NCBI RefSeq assembly: GCF_002608075.1
Contig: NZ_LAHA01000006.1
Coordinates: 54,354-118,353, forward strand
Direction of reading: 5' to 3'
Origin: Nostoc linckia z4
GTDB lineage: Bacteria > Cyanobacteriota > Cyanobacteriia > Cyanobacteriales > Nostocaceae
DNA length: 64,000 bases
Shown here: in pieces, positions 17,107-27,269 of the stretch
How positions within the stretch are numbered: position 1 is the stretch's first letter
Layout: every line of letters starts with the position of its first letter
Translations under genes and position numbers: made by a program
Notes under the pieces: generated by a model
Databases searched by the model: none
Told to the model about the DNA's origin: nothing
What the model saw: only the letters and a program-made list of their open reading frames with translations

Positions 17107-17826
17107 TCAGGGTTTTTCCTGATTTGTAATTGCTAAAAAAGCTACTTTAGCTGCTGCTTGTTCGGCGGTTTTGATTGAGCGTCCTTTACCTTGTCCGAGC
17201 ATGTTTCCGTGTAGCCAGACTTCAGCAACGAAACGTTCTTGGTTGCGGTGGGGTTGATTGACTTCTACAACTCGGTATTCTGGTAAAACTTTAAATTGTG
17301 CCTGTGTCCATTCTTGTAGAGCAGCTTTGTAATTAAGCCTAGCTGGATCGAGGCGAATTTCTGCGGCTAGTTGTTGAAAGTGGGGATCTAGCCAAGGGCG
17401 AATCAGTTCTAGATTTTGAGTACTTAAGTAAAGCGCACCCAAAACTGCTTCAAAAGCATCAGCTAGTCGTGACTCTTGACCAACTTTATCAGCCGTAGCA
17501 CTGCCAGCAACTAGCAAATATAGCTCCAAACCATATTCTCTAGCTAATTGGGCGAGAATGCGATCGCTCACCAACACCGAACGAATTGCCGCAAAATCCC
17601 CCACTGGACAATCTGGGTAATTTTCCCACAACACCACAGCTGACACTAGCCTTACCACTGCGTCACCAACAAACTCCAACTGTTCATAATTTGCTGAGTC
17701 AGAAACAGTGGGATGAGTTAGCGCTAAGTCCAATAGTTGCCATTTGATTGGTGCTTGTGCAGACAAACCAAATTTTTTGACTAAGCTTTCGAGTTGTCGT
17801 TGACGGCGTGGATAAACTAGGGTCAT
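17107..17826 (-). CDS. rnc: Ribonuclease III
   Basis: 239-aa double-strand-specific endoribonuclease that processes rRNA precursors and structured RNAs. The nuclease domain has the signature YEQLEFVGDAVV at about 62-73 with the metal-binding Glu and Asp, and ADAFEAVLGALYLS later with the second acidic pair. A C-terminal double-stranded RNA-binding domain runs from YKAALQEWTQ (about 165) to AEQAAAKVAFLAI. The first signature residue set is slightly divergent (LEFVGD instead of LEFLGD), common in cyanobacteria, which often have more than one rnc paralogue. ATG 17826 opens the protein. Confidence 0.93.
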   Translation of the reverse strand: MTLVYPRRQRQLESLVKKFGLSAQAPIKWQLLDLALTHPTVSDSANYEQLEFVGDAVVRLVSAVVLWENYPDCPVGDFAAIRSVLVSDRILAQLAREYGLELYLLVAGSATADKVGQESRLADAFEAVLGALYLSTQNLELIRPWLDPHFQQLAAEIRLDPARLNYKAALQEWTQAQFKVLPEYRVVEVNQPHRNQERFVAEVWLHGNMLGQGKGRSIKTAEQAAAKVAFLAITNQEKP

Positions 17827-18386
17827 CAGTTCTTAGTCAAGAGTGATTAGTGATTAGTTATTGCTCATTGATAAATCAAGAGAAAATCCGTAATCAGTAG
17901 GCTAATGTCCAGATTAATGATATTACAAGCATTCGAGATTACTTTTTTTCAAAAGTACAAATTAATCGTATATCTTGAGCGATCGAATGGTGCTACAAGT
18001 AATATATGTAGTACGTTTTTGGTACAAATTAGCTATTAATCAGTTTACTCAAAATTGCTCTAGCCTGTATGTGTCTAGCTTGATGTTGTCTCAAAAAGTC
18101 TGCAACTAATACCAATTATCGAAAATCAAGCAACAGATACAAACCCGGCAACATAGCAAAGCTTTCATACTGTATCCATTTACCAGTTTTATTAAGATAA
18201 GTTACAAAAAATTATTCTTTAAGTAACTTAACTACAAGCTAGAGTTAATACAAGTTAAGCCCAATTTATACATACTGATGTTTAGCTACTAATTTACGCC
18301 TGATGTGAATCAAAAAATACTATGTTCCCATAAGTGTTTCGAGCCATTACTATGGCAATAAATTTTCTAAATTTAATTATTAAAAA
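17827..18386. other. Intergenic region downstream of the caspase-EAL gene
   Basis: 560 bp, AT-rich, between rnc and the caspase-EAL gene. No gene, RNA or repeat family was recognised beyond short TTAGTGATTAG units next to rnc. Confidence 0.35.
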
Positions 18387-20654
18387 TTATTCTCCTAATA
18401 TCTGCTTTCTTAAAAAATCACTTTTTTCTTGAGATAATCGGTAAATTGTAGGTTCTGCTTTTCCAATTATATGACCTTGTACATAACTAATATTTAGATT
18501 TTTCAGTTGATTTAGTGTAACTGGTGAATTTTCATCTAATCCTTCAACAATTATACTTGCTGGATTTAATGGATTAGTTATTGAAACTATTTGTTGAACA
18601 AATTTAATAATAACATCAACTGTTTGATGATAGAGAATTTCACGGTCAATTTTTATATAAGGTGGATTAAGTCCTGCTAATCGAGAAACTGACGCATAAC
18701 CAACTCCAAAATCATCAATGCCAAATTTGATTTTTAGTTCCTGAACATATTTAGCCAATATAATTCTAAATGTATCTAAAGGAGATTTAAGTTTAATTCC
18801 ATCCTGATACATTGGCAAATCAACTTTTTCAGAAATTTCTAAAATTAGTTTTCTAGCTGGAATCTGATTGCTTATTCCCTCTTTAACAATCTCACGAACA
18901 GTTTTAAAATAGGCTGTTCGCATTAGAGACTCTGGATACACATTCACTGATAGAGGAAGTATTTCATGAGATCTACTTTGTTTTGCTTGAATCAATGCTT
19001 GTCTATAGCTATTAGCTGCAAGATTAAGAAGAAATTGGTCTAACTCAATTGTAAATTTACGTCCCCATAGTTCAGCAGCATAGAATAGATCAACAGGAGC
19101 AGTCAAGCTATCTGGATCGCGAGCAAGAGCTTCCCAACCACTAATTGAAAATGTATCTAAATCAAGAATAGGTTCAAAATATATAATAATTTTGGATAAA
19201 CGATCGCAAAAAAGATTAAACCTTTTTTCATAGAAAGAAAAGGGAACAAAACCATAACTTTTCTTTAAATTATCAAGAATTGCTGCTTCAACTCTTGAAG
19301 GATGTAAATACAAGTCCTGGCTAGCTATATAGAAAGTCGATATGATTGTACAGTAAGCATCACTAAGTAAATAAGAATCTTTTAATAAACCACAAACTAA
19401 TATAAATTCATTATCTAAAGTATCTAAAGGTATCAATATAAAAGCTTTAGATACTGATTCTTGTTCATCATAATGAATTCTATAAATTCCTTTACGATCG
19501 ACACTAAAGATAGAACTAATGGGAATATTAGAAAGAATTTTGTGTTTGAGAATATCTGCATAAACATTATCATCAATAATCTGGCTGAAATTGCTTTGTG
19601 CTTTTACAGCCCAACTATTTTGATTTTTGGTGCGATGTATTAAAAACACTAAGTCTGCGTCTGAAGTTTGTCTAATAACTTCAAGAATATAGCTTTGAAC
19701 TGTGGCTACTTTATCTTCAGTCTTACTAAATAAACCTTTAACAGAATATTCTCCTAATCGTTCAGCTAATCTACTAATAAAAGATTCAAAAGGTTCTAAT
19801 AAGCTTGGGATAGGATTATAATATCTAGTATTACTTGTATTTTTATAATCTTCTAATTTAATTTCTCCTATATGAATTTTGGGCTGAATTGTTTCTAAAA
19901 CTGGAACAGGCATAGATTTTGCTTTCGCTAATATAATTTCAAAGCCCTTATCTCTTAAGACAATGATTTTAGGAGTCATATTAGGAAGAACTTCTTGTAT
20001 TTTGCTAGTAGCATACTCATGAAGCTCTAATATTGATACTTGTCCATCATTATTAAGATCGCCTGCTCCTGTTTCTATACCTTCTACTAAATAATTTGTG
20101 TATACAGATAGCTCTAAGTTTTGCTGTTCAAAAGAATACTCAGTAGAGCTGGAAGATGTCAGAACTACTCGTCCTTCTGAACCTAGTTGTCCTTGTAAAT
20201 CAACGGAATTATCATTCTTAGCAGATAGAATTGGATCAAAGGCTCCACTAAAACAGCAGTCGAGTATGATTATCTGCCTCTTAGCACGGCTACGTTTCAT
20301 TACTTCATGAATAAAGTTTGCAGGGACAGCAGTTGACCGTATTAATTCTCCCTTTGAGTTTTTCTTTGTTGTGCGAGTTGCAAAGTACAAATGACCGCTG
20401 TCATCCTTAATACCATGCCCAGAAAAATACAAAAGTATTAAATCTTCTTTAGTTCGCTCTGAGAAAAGTGCTTCAATTTCGTACTGCATTGTTTGAGGGT
20501 CAGGATTCTTTAGACTTTTTAGCTCATCAAAATCCCCCATGTCAGGGTCTTGCAAAACCCGACGCAATGCTTCAATATCTTTCACCGCTGCTGGAAGAGG
20601 ATTTAACCCAGGTTCATATTCATCGACTCCAATTAGCAATGCTATTTTTGCCAT
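18387..20654 (-). CDS. Caspase / GAF-like / EAL fusion protein
   Basis: 755-aa soluble multidomain protein. Residues 1-245 are a caspase-like (peptidase C14) domain: LYFSGHG with His80, and LDCCFSG with Cys134, form the expected catalytic dyad, followed by DLNNDGQVSILE (199-210), an EF-hand-like loop. Residues about 310-450 look like a GAF sensor domain. Residues about 485-740 are an EAL phosphodiesterase domain with E508-A509-L510, N571, E606, D647-D648-F649-G650, K668, E704 and Q726, so all residues I know to be needed for cyclic-di-GMP hydrolysis are present; the last Glu of the usual AEGVE motif is Asp. It is the second gene of a unit with an EACC1-like gene, 61 bp downstream. A c-di-GMP-linked suicide or signalling protease is inferred. 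Confidence 0.9.
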   Translation of the reverse strand: MAKIALLIGVDEYEPGLNPLPAAVKDIEALRRVLQDPDMGDFDELKSLKNPDPQTMQYEIEALFSERTKEDLILLYFSGHGIKDDSGHLYFATRTTKKNSKGELIRSTAVPANFIHEVMKRSRAKRQIIILDCCFSGAFDPILSAKNDNSVDLQGQLGSEGRVVLTSSSSTEYSFEQQNLELSVYTNYLVEGIETGAGDLNNDGQVSILELHEYATSKIQEVLPNMTPKIIVLRDKGFEIILAKAKSMPVPVLETIQPKIHIGEIKLEDYKNTSNTRYYNPIPSLLEPFESFISRLAERLGEYSVKGLFSKTEDKVATVQSYILEVIRQTSDADLVFLIHRTKNQNSWAVKAQSNFSQIIDDNVYADILKHKILSNIPISSIFSVDRKGIYRIHYDEQESVSKAFILIPLDTLDNEFILVCGLLKDSYLLSDAYCTIISTFYIASQDLYLHPSRVEAAILDNLKKSYGFVPFSFYEKRFNLFCDRLSKIIIYFEPILDLDTFSISGWEALARDPDSLTAPVDLFYAAELWGRKFTIELDQFLLNLAANSYRQALIQAKQSRSHEILPLSVNVYPESLMRTAYFKTVREIVKEGISNQIPARKLILEISEKVDLPMYQDGIKLKSPLDTFRIILAKYVQELKIKFGIDDFGVGYASVSRLAGLNPPYIKIDREILYHQTVDVIIKFVQQIVSITNPLNPASIIVEGLDENSPVTLNQLKNLNISYVQGHIIGKAEPTIYRLSQEKSDFLRKQILGE

Positions 20655-20715
20655 TCTAATATCTCTATCTTGTAGTAAAACTTTTAAAAATTATTTTTTA
20701 TTTTTCATAACACTT

Positions 20716-21096
20716 TTATTTATCTGCTATGAATTCTTGAGCAGCTTTAATAGCTAGTTCTAGTTCTTCTCGACTATGAGCAGATACTTTCAATTTTTTA
20801 CCGTTTGCTTCTACCTCTAGCTGAATAGACTTTCCACCGAGACGATCGCCTAGAAAACTGAATAATTTCTTTGTATTCTCTATATTGAATTCTGCTGTTA
20901 ACATTCCTAGTAAAAAACCACCTAAAGCTTTATTGCCTTCTGGAGGATTAGGATCGTATACACGAGCAACATTTTCTATTTCATCCATCTCTTTCAGTTC
21001 AGTTATAAACCATTGAACTTGCTCATCTTGCTCTCCAGGTTCTAAATTTGGATCGTTGAAATTGAATGTAAGTCTTACATTAGATTTGTTTGCCAT
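20716..21096 (-). CDS. EACC1-like effector-associated protein
   Basis: 126-aa soluble protein. The layout matches the effector-associated constant component 1 (EACC1) family: an N-terminal beta segment (VRLTFNFN), a helix with QVQWFITELKEMD, a strand with VARVYDPNPPEGNKALGG (about 43-60), a helix around LLGMLTAEF, and a C-terminal SIQLEVEANGKKLKVSAHS strand pair followed by a helix. EACC1 proteins accompany caspase or trypsin-type effectors in predicted bacterial conflict systems. It is 61 bp upstream of the caspase-EAL gene on the same strand, the expected genomic pairing. The assignment is by motif memory and context, not by search. Confidence 0.75.
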   Translation of the reverse strand: MANKSNVRLTFNFNDPNLEPGEQDEQVQWFITELKEMDEIENVARVYDPNPPEGNKALGGFLLGMLTAEFNIENTKKLFSFLGDRLGGKSIQLEVEANGKKLKVSAHSREELELAIKAAQEFIADK

Positions 21097-21394
21097 TCTT
21101 TTTTGCCTTATGCAGTTAACCTGTAAGCCTCATCTACGTAATTGTTTTTTTTTGCACGTTACAAGTCATTAATATTACCTCCTAAATAAGGACATCAAAA
21201 AATTTGCAACAAATATTAATTCAGATTTGCCCATTATTCAAGTAAAATTTCTACCGCCACTAGAGGTGTTAGTCATATTATTGGCGGACACAAAGAAATA
21301 AGAGTTTCAGAGAGTTTTTGCGTAAGTCCTAACAAAATGGGTACAAAAAAAATAATGGAGTACAAACCGAAAAAGTTTGATACTCCATTTTGAA
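21097..21394. other. Leader and promoter region of the EACC1-caspase unit
   Basis: 298 bp between rnpB's 3' end and the EACC1 gene. AT-rich, with no recognised operator. The unit may have its own promoter here or be reached by read-through from rnpB, which is on the same strand. Confidence 0.4.
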
Positions 21395-21820
21395 GGAAAG
21401 AGCAGCACATAAGCCGGGTTCTGTTCTCTTGCGAGGGCAGTTATCTATCTGGGACGCCTGTTACCAGACGCCTCTAGCGGCTCTTGTTGAGCGGAACTGG
21501 TAAAAGACCAACCGTAGTTCCTTCGGCCTTGCTCCCAACCGGGGTTTACCGAGCCAGCACCTCTCGATGCTGCTGGTGCGCTCTTACCGCACCTTTGCAC
21601 CCTTACCAAACAATTTTGGATTTTGGATTTTGGATTTTAGATTCAATCCAAAATTTAAAATCTAAAATCTAAAATTGATTGGCGGTATCTTTCTGTGGCA
21701 CTATCCTCACGATCGCTCGCACTGGACGTTATCCAGCAAGTTTGGTCTTTCGGGAGTCCGGACTTTCCTCAAACCAGTGATTATCACCGATCTGCAACCG
21801 CCTGCGTCTACTCTCTCCCT
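21395..21820 (-). ncRNA. rnpB: RNase P RNA
   Basis: Catalytic RNA of ribonuclease P, which matures tRNA 5' ends. Reading the minus strand from about 21820, AGGGAGAGAGTAGACG opens the RNA. The conserved P4-side block GAGGAAAGTCCGGACTCCC lies at about 21755-21773, and the 3' end AACCCGGCTTATGTGCTGC at about 21402-21420 matches the conserved terminal region. The ends are set by analogy with other cyanobacterial rnpB. About 60 bases (21613-21672) in the middle are TTTTGGA-type tandem repeats in two complementary halves, inserted in a peripheral helix, as is known for heterocyst-forming cyanobacteria. Confidence 0.93.
21613..21672. repeat. STRR insertion within rnpB
   Basis: Heptamer repeats TTTTGGA/TTTTAGA (21613-21640) followed by complementary TCCAAAA/TCTAAAA units (21643-21672). 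In the RNA they would form an extra hairpin extending a peripheral helix. Confidence 0.85.
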
Positions 21821-21879
21821 ACCTCCAGTGTAATCTTGGATGGCATATTGTGTTAAATTAGTAAACCTATTTCAGTGGC

Positions 21880-22036
21880 AATTTGACGTTGAGTGATGAC
21901 TGATAACTGATGACTGTTGAGTAAGTGCAATAGCTTATTAACATGTTGAGAAAACTGATTAATTCTAGCAATGGCATAAATAAAGATGCCTTTTTAGCCT
22001 GTCAACCGTCAACCATCAACCATCAACCATCAACAA
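21880..22036. repeat. Short repeats upstream of rnpB
   Basis: TGATGACTGATAACTGATGACTG units near 21893-21916 and CAACCATCAACCATCAACC units near 22007-22034, between rnpB and the neighbouring unknown gene. Confidence 0.6.
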
Positions 22037-22040
22037 CTTA

Positions 22041-22733
22041 TTACTTCTTCTTGTTCCAAGGTAGTGCATAAGTCCAAGGCAATTTTCTGACTGTGAAAGG
22101 ACAGTTGATAATGCTAATAGGAGGAAAATTGACACCGGGAGCTAAACCTACACGCACCTCAGATACTCTTAATACTAGTTGTAGGGAAAAGTCTAATTCT
22201 TTTCTTCTATTTATAAAGTCGTTGTACAATTTTTTTTGCCCTTTTTGCAGTCCATTGATATCAATGAGTGGTTTGTTAGCTGAGTAGGTGCCATTTTCTT
22301 GGCGCTGCAAAACATCTTCTGCTGTGACTGTCTCAGAAAGTGTCTTTTTGGGGGCAATCAAGCTAGGGCTTTGGGGTACAGCTAAATCGCGGGTTAAGTC
22401 TGGTGATTTGCGAATTACTCGGCGCGATTGTTTGCTATGTTCAACTACTAAAGAACTGTTGTCCCAATCAACGTATACAGCAATATTTTCAGATTTATTT
22501 TCAATACTCAGTCCTAAATCTTTCAGGTCGTCAATGGCGTATGAGGATTTGAATTTAAAGGAAACACCAATTTTGTCGTCGAGATTTTGCTCTTTTAGCT
22601 GGTCGTCAACAACTCCTTTTTTAAATTCAAATTTAACTTGGTCGTCGATGGATTCAACCATGCGGTTAAAAACATAGGAAACAACAATAATATAAATGGT
22701 CAAAATTATTAAATTCTGGTCGCTACTCCTCAT
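22041..22733 (-). CDS. Membrane-anchored protein of unknown function
   Basis: 230 residues. It opens with a hydrophobic helix (about 8-24, IILTIYIIVVSYVF) and then about 200 mostly soluble, charged residues. Two regions stand out: an acidic/Lys-rich N-terminal part with SFKFKSSYAIDDLKDLGLSIENKS (strand-like), and a C-terminal LQLVLRVSEVRVGLAPGVNFPPISIINCPF segment. I recognise no family or catalytic motif. It lies downstream of corA on the same strand, about 60 bp away, so it may be co-transcribed; that would suggest a cell-envelope role, which is only a guess. Confidence 0.7.
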   Translation of the reverse strand: MRSSDQNLIILTIYIIVVSYVFNRMVESIDDQVKFEFKKGVVDDQLKEQNLDDKIGVSFKFKSSYAIDDLKDLGLSIENKSENIAVYVDWDNSSLVVEHSKQSRRVIRKSPDLTRDLAVPQSPSLIAPKKTLSETVTAEDVLQRQENGTYSANKPLIDINGLQKGQKKLYNDFINRRKELDFSLQLVLRVSEVRVGLAPGVNFPPISIINCPFTVRKLPWTYALPWNKKK

Positions 22734-22796
22734 ATTTTTAAAATATTAACTCCCACAATAATGAATGTATATTCGATTCAGCGATCGCCTGCAATC

Positions 22797-23939
22797 TTAA
22801 TCACGCTTAACTGGTACAGAATTTTGTAGCCATCCTCGCTGCCAAAAAAACCATAAAAGACAAACTGAGATGGCCACCATAACTGCTAAACATGCCGGGT
22901 AACCCCAGTACCAATTTAATTCAGGCATATTATATGGCGATTTCTCGGTATTGAAATTCATACCATATATTCCGGCAACAAAAGTCAATGGAATAAAAAT
23001 TGACGAAACCACTGTCAACACTTTCATGATTTCATTCATTTTGTTGCTCACTGCTGAAAGATATACATCCATGAGTCCAGATGCTAGTTCTCGGTAAGTT
23101 TCCACCATATCCATTACTTGTACAGCATGGTCGTAACAATCTCGCAGGTAAATTCCCACCTCTTCACTAATTAAATCACTACCATCACGAATTAAAGAAT
23201 TAATTGCATCTCGCTGCGGCCAGATAGCACGACGTAATTGCAGTAATTCTCGCCTAATTTGATAAATATTTTGTAGTGTTTGCGGAGTCGGTTTAACTAT
23301 CACTTCTTCTTCTAATTCTTCGATTCGCTCGCCATAAAGTTCCAGCACTGGAAAATAGCCATCAATAATGGCATCTAAGATAGCATAAGCTAAATAATCA
23401 GCTTTTTTAGTGCGAATGATGCCTTTGCTTTTTTCAATTCGCGATCGCACTGGTTCAAAACAATCATGTTCTGGTTCTTCTTGGACTGTCAGCAAATAAT
23501 TTTTACCCAGGATCAAACTCACTTGTTCGCTATAAAAACCACATGTTTTTTCCTTGGGTACTACCATCCGAGAGATGAAAATTAATTGGTCTTCATAATC
23601 CTCTGTTTTCGGACGCTCTGGTACATTGACTACATCTTCTAAAACCAGAGGATGTAAATTAAAAACTCTACCCAATCTTTGTAAGATATCTTGACTACCT
23701 AAACCTTGTACGTCCACCCAAGAAACGCTTTCCATATCTAGATATGGCATACATTCCTCTGGAGTTGATATTTGTTCGCGAATACAATTCGTCTGGTTGT
23801 AATCAATCAAGAAAATTATTGGCGGTGGAGCATCTGCATCAATAAAAATCGTTCCTGGCAGAGTTCCTGGTTGGTGGTGAAACTCATCTTCAAATGCCTT
23901 TGTTACTACTTTTAGAGCGCGGTGCAATTTTCGTGGCAT
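22797..23939 (-). CDS. corA: CorA-type magnesium/cobalt transporter
   Basis: 380-aa divalent-cation channel. A large N-terminal cytosolic domain (about 1-310) with long helices is followed by two membrane helices near the C-terminus (about 313-333 and 345-366). The first helix ends with the YGMNF signature (about 325-329), which forms the selectivity filter. HPLVLEDVVNVPERPKTEDYEDQ-type family blocks lie near 95-120. The length is near normal for CorA. It precedes the 230-aa unknown gene on the same strand. Confidence 0.94.
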   Translation of the reverse strand: MPRKLHRALKVVTKAFEDEFHHQPGTLPGTIFIDADAPPPIIFLIDYNQTNCIREQISTPEECMPYLDMESVSWVDVQGLGSQDILQRLGRVFNLHPLVLEDVVNVPERPKTEDYEDQLIFISRMVVPKEKTCGFYSEQVSLILGKNYLLTVQEEPEHDCFEPVRSRIEKSKGIIRTKKADYLAYAILDAIIDGYFPVLELYGERIEELEEEVIVKPTPQTLQNIYQIRRELLQLRRAIWPQRDAINSLIRDGSDLISEEVGIYLRDCYDHAVQVMDMVETYRELASGLMDVYLSAVSNKMNEIMKVLTVVSSIFIPLTFVAGIYGMNFNTEKSPYNMPELNWYWGYPACLAVMVAISVCLLWFFWQRGWLQNSVPVKRD

Positions 23940-24238
23940 GAAATATTACCTAATAGTCATTAGTCATTGGTCATTGCTCATTGGTGAATGAGAGGGGGCA
24001 AATGATATACACGTTATTTTATAAAAAGTAAAAAAAGGTGGTAAGTTACCAGCAATAGAGATAACATATTGCTTCTGAATCAGCAATGGTATAAAAAAAC
24101 AGTTTGCCCTGGCAAGACAAACTGCTGCAACAAAAATATTAATCTTAAGAGCCAGCAAATTCTGGATTCTAAATTCTGAATTCTGGATTCTGGATTCTAA
24201 ATTCTGGATTCTGGATTCTGGATTCGGGTCAGCAGAGT
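23940..24238. repeat. Repeat-rich gap downstream of groEL
   Basis: 299 bp with TCATTGGTCATTGCTCATTGG units next to corA (about 23955-23985) and about ten GGATTCT/AAATTCT heptamers next to groEL (24160-24232). No terminator hairpin was recognised. Confidence 0.65.
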
Positions 24239-25903
<1,665 letters not shown>

Positions 25904-25932
25904 TTATTTCTCAAGCGCTTCCATTAGACAAT

Positions 25933-25959
25933 TTAGCACTCACAGGTCAAGAGTGCTAA
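25933..25959. promoter_or_regulatory. CIRCE operator (HrcA site)
   Basis: Perfect match to TTAGCACTC-N9-GAGTGCTAA, 33 bp upstream of the groEL start codon. This is the binding site of the heat-shock repressor HrcA. No base differs from the consensus arms. Confidence 0.97.
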
Positions 25960-26056
25960 TGTCTCCAACAAGTCAAGTTACAAATGGAATTGAAAAATTG
26001 ATTAATATACAGGTGATCCTCATATTAAATACTGGCAGTAATGCTTGAATTGGGAG

Positions 26057-27139
26057 ATGAACCTAGACAACTCCCTTAAATCCCTTGGTATTGTCGAACC
26101 TAGCGGCACCGGCTGGTTGGCAGTAGTATTTACATTCCTCTTAGCTTGGCTTGTAACCTGGCGTTTAATTCCCACTGTACGCAAATTCGCCTTGCGAGTA
26201 GGTTGGGCAGACCAACCAAACGCACGGCGGCTGAATCGAGAACCTTTGCCCAATGCAGGCGGGCTAGCTATCTACGCCGGTGTAATCGCCGCGCTGGTAT
26301 TAGCTAGTCTTTTACGACCCATCGAAGTCCAAAACGTATTGGCTCAGGTACTAACTATTCTCTTGGGGGGTTCAATATTAGTCCTAGTGGGCTTTATTGA
26401 CGATCAGTTCGGTTTACCACCCTCCGTTCGTTTGTGGGCACAAATTGTCACAGCACTGTTACTCGTAGCTAACGGCATCAGTGTGAAAGTGATGTTTGGC
26501 ACACCCATCGACTCACTTCTGTCCATGTGCCTGACAGTACTATGGGTAGTGGGGATTACCAACGCCATCAATTTAATGGATGGGATGGATGGTTTGGCGG
26601 GAGGAATCAGCTTTATTACCGCCATGAGTTTGTTGGGGGTTTCAGCTCAATTTAACAATCGTGCGGCGGCTACTTTAGTTTTGGCAGCCTTAGGGGGTGC
26701 GGCACTGGGCTTTTTACGCCACAACTTCCATCCGTCACGGATTATTATGGGCGATGCTGGAGCGTACTTTTTCGGCTATGTATTGGCAGCAACTAGTATT
26801 TTAGGCAAACTGCAACAAAACACAGTGTACGCTCTGGTACCCACGGTTTTATTTTTGTTGTTGCCCGTACTAGATACTACTCAAGTATTTGTACGAAGGC
26901 TATTAGCAGGAAATAACCCTCTGAGCACTCCTGGCAAAGACCACCTGCATCACCGCTTGCTAGCCTGGGGACTCTCCCAACGCCATGCAGCATTCACACT
27001 GTGGGGAGTTACTTTGGTTTGCAACTTACTAGCGATGAGAATACAAGGTATGACTTTCGCTGTCATGTTAGCCACCGCCAGTAGTATTATTATTCTTTTG
27101 GGCTTTACTGTGTGGCAAAGGATACGTCAACAACATTAG
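26057..27139 (+). CDS. WecA/MraY-type undecaprenyl-phosphate sugar-phosphate transferase
   Basis: About 360-aa polytopic membrane enzyme that moves a sugar phosphate from a UDP-sugar to a lipid carrier, the first step of a cell-surface polysaccharide. Family motifs: NAGGLAIYAG (about 72-81), the FIDDQFGLPPSVRLWAQI region with the Mg-binding Asp pair, NAINLMDGMDGLAGG (about 172-186), MGDAGAYFFGY and the C-terminal DHLHHRLLAWGLSQRH loop. The latter is of WecA/GlcNAc-1-P-transferase type rather than MraY. The start is uncertain: ATG 26057 has GGGAG immediately before it, and a TTG at 26045 is possible. It diverges from groEL. Confidence 0.9.
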   Translation: MNLDNSLKSLGIVEPSGTGWLAVVFTFLLAWLVTWRLIPTVRKFALRVGWADQPNARRLNREPLPNAGGLAIYAGVIAALVLASLLRPIEVQNVLAQVLTILLGGSILVLVGFIDDQFGLPPSVRLWAQIVTALLLVANGISVKVMFGTPIDSLLSMCLTVLWVVGITNAINLMDGMDGLAGGISFITAMSLLGVSAQFNNRAAATLVLAALGGAALGFLRHNFHPSRIIMGDAGAYFFGYVLAATSILGKLQQNTVYALVPTVLFLLLPVLDTTQVFVRRLLAGNNPLSTPGKDHLHHRLLAWGLSQRHAAFTLWGVTLVCNLLAMRIQGMTFAVMLATASSIIILLGFTVWQRIRQQH

Positions 27140-27269
27140 ACTTCTTGCAGAAGTAGGGAAAAGGGAAAGGGGAAAGGGGGTGCATGTTTGGTATTTTCCC
27201 TTTCCCCGGTTGTGAGCTTGTCGAACCATTAACATGATTCCCTTTGACCACAAGAGTGCAAGAGGTTTA
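27137..27269 (+). repeat. Dispersed TIR repeat, family C copy 3
   Basis: 133 bp starting TAGACTTCTTGCAGAAGTAGG and overlapping the stop codon of the transferase gene (TAG shared), ending GTGCAAGAGGTTTA. It includes GCATGTTTGGTATTTTCCC and CCCTTTGACCACAAGAGTGC, shared with copies 1 and 6, and GGTTGTGAGCTTGTCGAACC, shared with copy 4. Confidence 0.75.
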
